A DNA stretch of 64,000 bases from Diabrotica undecimpunctata (Eukaryota; Arthropoda; Insecta; Coleoptera; Chrysomelidae), in the NCBI RefSeq assembly GCF_040954645.1, contig NC_092805.1:21540741-21604740 (forward strand), in the 5' to 3' direction. The translations under genes were made by a program, and so were the position numbers. The stretch's first letter is position 1, and the number at the start of each line of letters is the position of its first letter. Below, piece by piece: positions 60,440 through 64,000 of the stretch. Below the pieces are notes generated by a model. The model did not search any database. It was not told the origin of the DNA and saw nothing but the letters and a program-made list of their open reading frames with translations.

Positions 60440-60993
60440 GCTAATATGCGGCACAGAGGTGATTGTAAAAGAGCTACATCCAGAAGACAGGACAATTTTA
60501 TTATAACGACATCTAGAAGAAATCGTACATTAACTGCTTGTAGGCTTCAGCCAATTACTAATATTGACTTCAGTTGTACCACTATTCACTGAAGATTACA
60601 GGAAAGTAGATTTGAGCAATACAATGTATTCGACATCTCCAGATACCAAGAGCCAACGGTGTGAGCCTTAGAGTTTGGACTATTCAACATTAGCACTAGA
60701 TTACAGCACAATGGAGTTTAGATTTGTTTTGTATCATTCAGGTGCTTGGATTCTGATTAGGAGGGAGAAAACTCGAACAAAATATGTTTCAAAGATTTGT
60801 ATTTGGAGGAGTATCTCCACTCTACTATCTGATATGGGTTTTCTTTGTAGTTGCGCACAAAGCCACTTATTCTTGACAAACAAAGAATAGCCACAGATAT
60901 GCTGCATTCGTTATTAATTTAATTGTTGGTCAGTTTGCTCGTCAGTTGGGCCCAAATTTTATTCTTGCCAATGATAATGCTCTATCTCACCGA
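60440..60993 (+). pseudogene. Tc1/mariner transposase fossil, part 1
   Basis: In shifting frames I read TTSRRNRTLTA and TTIH.RLQESRFEQYN (helix-turn-helix region), MEFRFVLYHSGAWILIRR (after the first catalytic Asp position), KYVSKICIWRSIS, and FARQLGPNFILANDNALSH, the N.ILxxDNAxxH box around the second catalytic Asp. The reading continues at 61598 as RTKVV after the hAT-type insertion is skipped. Many shifts and stops mark an old copy. Confidence 0.72.
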
Positions 60994-61597
60994 CACGACC
61001 GGACTGGCCTACCGTTCCGCGGCCAGGTGCGCCTTTTGCCTTCGTTAGCATCTATCCATAAAAAAATTTAACGCTGAATTTTTTTTGAAACTTTACCCAA
61101 AGATAATGTAGCTACCGATTTCGCCGAAAATCGTGTTATTACGCCCAAATTACCCACTCCCGGTACGGAGAGGTAGTGATGAAAAATAACGATACGGGAC
61201 TCATACGAGGCCTCGTGATCGGAATGAGTATACTCTAAACCCTTTAACGAGGATCAGTTGGAGGGCAAGTCTGGTGCCAGGAGCCGCGATAATTCCAGCT
61301 CCAATAGCGTATATTTAAGTTGTTGCGTTGTTTAAGTAATTTACACGTAAAAATCGAAACGTCAAAATAAACTTAAAAACTGTGTCTTATTCCCAATAAA
61401 AATAGTAAATAATTATTTTATGGATTTAAATTAAACTTAAAAAAACTCGCAAATTAATTGATTTACTTAACATGTATTAGGATTTCAAAAAAATTTAGGA
61501 GGTGGGAGTCTGGCGCATTTGTTTAGAGTTTGGGTTGGCTGGCGAATTTTTTAAGAGTTTGGGTTGGCGCCTTTTTTATGGACCAGTCCGGCCCTGA
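60994..61597. mobile_element. 604-bp hAT-type non-autonomous element carrying 18S rRNA sequence
   Basis: It interrupts the Tc1-like fossil between codons of the DNA..H box and is flanked by the 8-bp direct repeat CTCACCGA (60986-60993 and 61598-61605). The ends are inverted: CACGACCGGACTGG at left and, on the other strand at right, CAGGGCCGGACTGG. The right end starts CAGGG as in hAT elements; the left is mutated by two bases. An 8-bp duplication is the hAT rule. Inside are repeats of TTTGGGTTGGC near the right end and a 190-bp 18S rRNA fragment. No transposase. Confidence 0.82.
61143..61332 (+). pseudogene. 18S rRNA fragment (530-loop region) inside a transposon
   Basis: CAAATTACCCACTCCCGG, GAGGTAGTGATGAAAAATAA, CGATACGGGACTCAT, GGAGGGCAAGTCTGGTGCCA, GGAGCCGCGATAATTCCAGC and TCCAATAGCGTATATTTAAG are consecutive small-subunit rRNA segments. 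The universal GTGCCAGCAGCCGCGGTAA is changed at two positions (GTGCCAGGAGCCGCGATAA), so it cannot be functional rRNA. Similarity begins and ends inside the hAT-type element, about 150 bp from its left end and 265 bp from its right end. Confidence 0.9.
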
Positions 61598-61870
61598 CTC
61601 ACCGAACAAAAGTTGTGAATTTAGCTCTAGAATAGCTCGGTTTAACTCGTATCTAGTGATCTCCTCGTTCAATGTCATCTTAATCTTCGTGATCCCTAGC
61701 TAGGAACACATAAAGAGCTTTCTGAATTAATCTAAGTTTCTGAAGCTCTAAGAGAAGAGTAGGACGCTTTGGATCAATGGTTCAAACGATCATTGGTTCT
61801 GAGCATACCTATAAAAGTACAGGCAGTCTGAAGAATAAGAGGGGCCTATAAGATATTGGATGAAAGATTC
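61598..61870 (+). pseudogene. Tc1/mariner transposase fossil, part 2
   Basis: This continues part 1 after the hAT-type insert: RTKVVNLALE, LGLTRI, then broken frames that include ALDQWF-like and VQTIIGSEHT residues where Tc1 proteins end with a helix and a final IRG..Y segment. Stops are frequent. The 3' inverted repeat of the element was not identified. Confidence 0.55.
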
Positions 61871-62174
61871 ATCAATGAAATTTGCGATATATTTGGTTTT
61901 TTTTTAAATATTGCTGAAATTTTTTTTCGATATTTTTTATCTTTATGATAGTGTTAAATTTTATTTTTAAAGTTTTATATGTCTTTTGGGCCAGCCTTTA
62001 TTTACAAAAAAACATTGTTGCTTATATCTTGTTTTCTTTTGAATAATTCGAATGATCCACTTCAAAAGACACGCAATGTATATGTTACTTGTATGCCATT
62101 ACTGTGGTATGAAGAAACTTAGAAAAACTGATATTTGAATATGTCAATAACTTGGTATATTTAGATGCATTAAT
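61871..62174. other. AT-rich filler, nothing recognised
   Basis: This stretch is T-rich with no frame or repeat ends that I can support. It may contain the end of the Tc1-like element. Confidence 0.45.
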
Positions 62175-62176
62175 TA

Positions 62177-62917
62177 CAGTATACTCCCTCTATAACGAGA
62201 ACTGAAATGCCAGACTAATTACCTCGTTATAAGCCGATCTCGTTATATCAAACAACAATAATACTGTGCATACATATGAATATGTAGTTTTCTAAAACAT
62301 TAACTTCCTATAGTGAAGCCATTCGGAGCAACATAAGATGCTAAATATTGTTTGAATGGCGTTTTTGAAAAAAAGTTATTTACTTTTATTGTCAATGATA
62401 TACGTTAAAACAAAAAATATGTATTCTGTAAATCTGTATAAAGCGTATTTTCAAGGATAACATAAACTATTGCTTCTGCAATTGGAAGAAGTCTGTCATT
62501 TTTGACTGCGTTAAATTGTCCAGTATTCTATCTCTCATATTTTCTAAAGATGTGAAACAGTTGTATGCTTTTTCATTTGCGTTTTGTCTTTGGGTAGTTT
62601 CTTACAACGTTCAAAGCACTTTCCACATGTTGTCTATTAGGACCTTCTTATTATTAAGTGTGAATGGTCAACCCCCTACAATGACACTTGTGAATCATAA
62701 ATTGTAAATTTCCGACGAGTTTATTGCGGGCGGCATTTAAAAGTAAAAAAGCAACAACGTAAAAAATACGTTTTTTGATCTTATTTTCTCTCGTTATAAC
62801 CAGATTTGCCTCGCTATAGAGCTTTATAGTTGAATACAAATTTCACGGGACATCTCATGTACCTCGTTATAAGCGAAACCTCGTAATAACCGTGTTCGTT
62901 ATAGAGGGAGTATACTG
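62177..62917 (-). mobile_element. 741-bp pogo/Tigger-like element with transposase C-terminus fossil
   Basis: TA flanks both ends (62175-62176 and 62918-62919). Inverted ends CAGTATACTCCCTCTATAAC match on both sides, followed by repeated CTCGTTATA motifs as in Tigger-type ends. The minus strand near 62560-62480 reads NMRDRILDNLTQSKMTDFFQ then LQKQ and a stop. QSKMTDFF fits the PCNA-interaction box (QxxhxxFF) known at the C-terminus of pogo transposases. The rest of the transposase is deleted or unreadable. Confidence 0.8.
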
Positions 62918-62919
62918 TA

Positions 62920-63690
62920 CTAATAAAATTGGGAAATCAGAAAGGAAATATTAATAAAAGTCAACAGATGTGTAGGATCTATATCGATCGTATTTATATC
63001 GAAGAATGTAGGTATCACGCAAGTTGAAAGAAAAACTAGAAAACTCTATCAAAATCAAGGCCACTGTTGGTTTTAACTATGGATCGTGAATAAAAAAAGA
63101 CCAAATTTATGCACAATTAATACTTTAATTGTGCAATAAAAACAGAATATGAATAAGAGAAATCAGTGAATGTGGTCGTTTAATTGCATATCCAGGGAGA
63201 TTGTTGGTGAGTATCAAACTGGCATTAAATCTGTCGATCACAACAGACCAGATTTGTAAATACTAGAAAAAAACCAATGAATTTAATGTCGCTAACTTCT
63301 ATCTTTTCATTGATTTTAAATCAGGGTATGAAGAAGCAGACTAAGAAGTAAATTATATGACGGACTAGTTTTCGAAAACTTAGTAAGACGGGTGAGTACT
63401 AATTCATTAAGTTATCTGTAAAGTACAAATTATACACCGCGAACTTTTACAAACGTTTGAAGCCCATACAGGAACGTATCTGCCACCTGGGTGCGAGAGA
63501 GAGAAACCTTACTACAACCTCTTTATGACTTGAATCAGGAGTCGAATATAAAGTAATAGAAAAATATTTGCTAGTTTTTAACAGTAATATAATTCCATGT
63601 ATTATTTTCTCTCCTAAGAGGCAAACTAGTTCATTTTAAATATGAACACCTAAATAATGAGGCATATCTGATGAAGTCCTTTTAATCGAG
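62920..63690. other. No gene seen
   Basis: This is AT-rich sequence. An 11-bp stem hairpin (TGCACAATTAA at 63110-63120, TTAATTGTGCA at 63125-63135) is the only structure noted. Part of it may belong to the LINE that follows. Confidence 0.5.
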
Positions 63691-63699
63691 GCGAAAGAA

Positions 63700-64000
63700 T
63701 TCAAAGTAACCACAGTCAATGCAGAAGTCAGAATGACGACCTATTAACAACAAGAAAAGGTGTATTGAATAGATAGGTAGAATACTTTAACCAGGCACTT
63801 AATATAGAGGAAGAAGAAGACAACCTGGAAGACGAAACAGATGACGCAAGGGGAACACGAGAGGGAAGAGGAACCACCAACGATTCTTGGAGTTAAAGAT
63901 GCAGTTAAAAAACTAGCCAATAACAAATCACCCGGAATAGATAATCTCTCAGCTGAACTATACAAAGAAGGTGGCCACAATACCATAATAGCATTACAGC
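63700..64000 (+). pseudogene. RTE-like LINE reverse-transcriptase fragment, cut by the window end
   Basis: The plus strand reads DDLLTTRKGVLNR, stop, VEYFNQALNIEEEEDNLEDE, then after a shift PPTILGVKDAVKKLANNKSP and GIDNLSAELYKEGG. W.EYF..LLN followed by V..A...L.NNK.PGID...AEL.K.GG is the N-terminal part of the RTE-type reverse transcriptase. A stop and a shift make it a probable dead copy. It continues beyond 64000. Confidence 0.82.

Noticed and set aside
61143..61332. A functional rRNA gene or a bacterial contaminant
   Set aside because: It is only about 190 bp, is mutated in the universal 530 loop, is eukaryotic in wording, and is enclosed in a transposon.

Overview
The window looks like a piece of a large, AT-rich, transposon-laden insect (or at least arthropod) nuclear genome. 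The evidence is a multi-exon animal gene (LRRC47) with GT-AG introns, many non-LTR retrotransposon (LINE) fragments, several classes of MITE, and a long tandem satellite. I cannot name the species; beetle or bug genomes of this type would fit, but that is inference.

Region 1 (1-32106) is one tandem satellite array on the edge of which the window opens. The main monomer is about 475 bp (about 61 copies). Ten copies are about 320 bp and lack a central module of about 155 bp. Local higher-order blocks of 2, 3 and 4 monomers repeat, a 100-N assembly gap lies at 13021-13120, and the right edge (about 29.4-32.1 kb) is more diverged, richer in short units, and carries a 123-bp LINE 3' end with a 13-bp target duplication. 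I see no real gene in the array.

Region 2 (32107-38629) is intergenic and holds decayed DNA transposons: a 143-bp piggyBac-type MITE, a DDE transposase fragment, a decayed transposon protein of unknown family, a 554-bp Mutator-like foldback with a 9-bp target duplication, and a smaller foldback element.

Region 3 (38630-55595) is LRRC47 on the minus strand: five exons encoding a predicted 515 aa protein (N-terminal leucine-rich repeats, Lys-rich acidic linker, C-terminal PheRS-beta-like B3/B4 region). Its 12.6-kb first intron is a transposon trap. A decayed CR1/Jockey-like LINE (42.6-50.5 kb) is split by an apparently intact two-ORF LINE (45026-49424), flanked by a 453-bp direct duplication of the older element. 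Further LINE pieces, a Tc1/mariner-type MITE and an unidentified promoter-like segment fill the rest.

Region 4 (55596-64000) starts with a head-to-head gene on the plus strand, of which only the first coding exon (56945-57061) is recognisable. What follows is probably its intron or intergenic DNA, made of LINE 3' fragments, a Tc1-like transposase fossil split by a hAT-type MITE that carries an 18S rRNA fragment, a pogo/Tigger-like element, and a LINE reverse-transcriptase piece running off the window end.

Only LRRC47, the 56945 exon and the two ORFs of the 45-49 kb LINE look like intact coding sequence. Everything else is repeat or fossil. All identifications are by reading motifs, with no database search.
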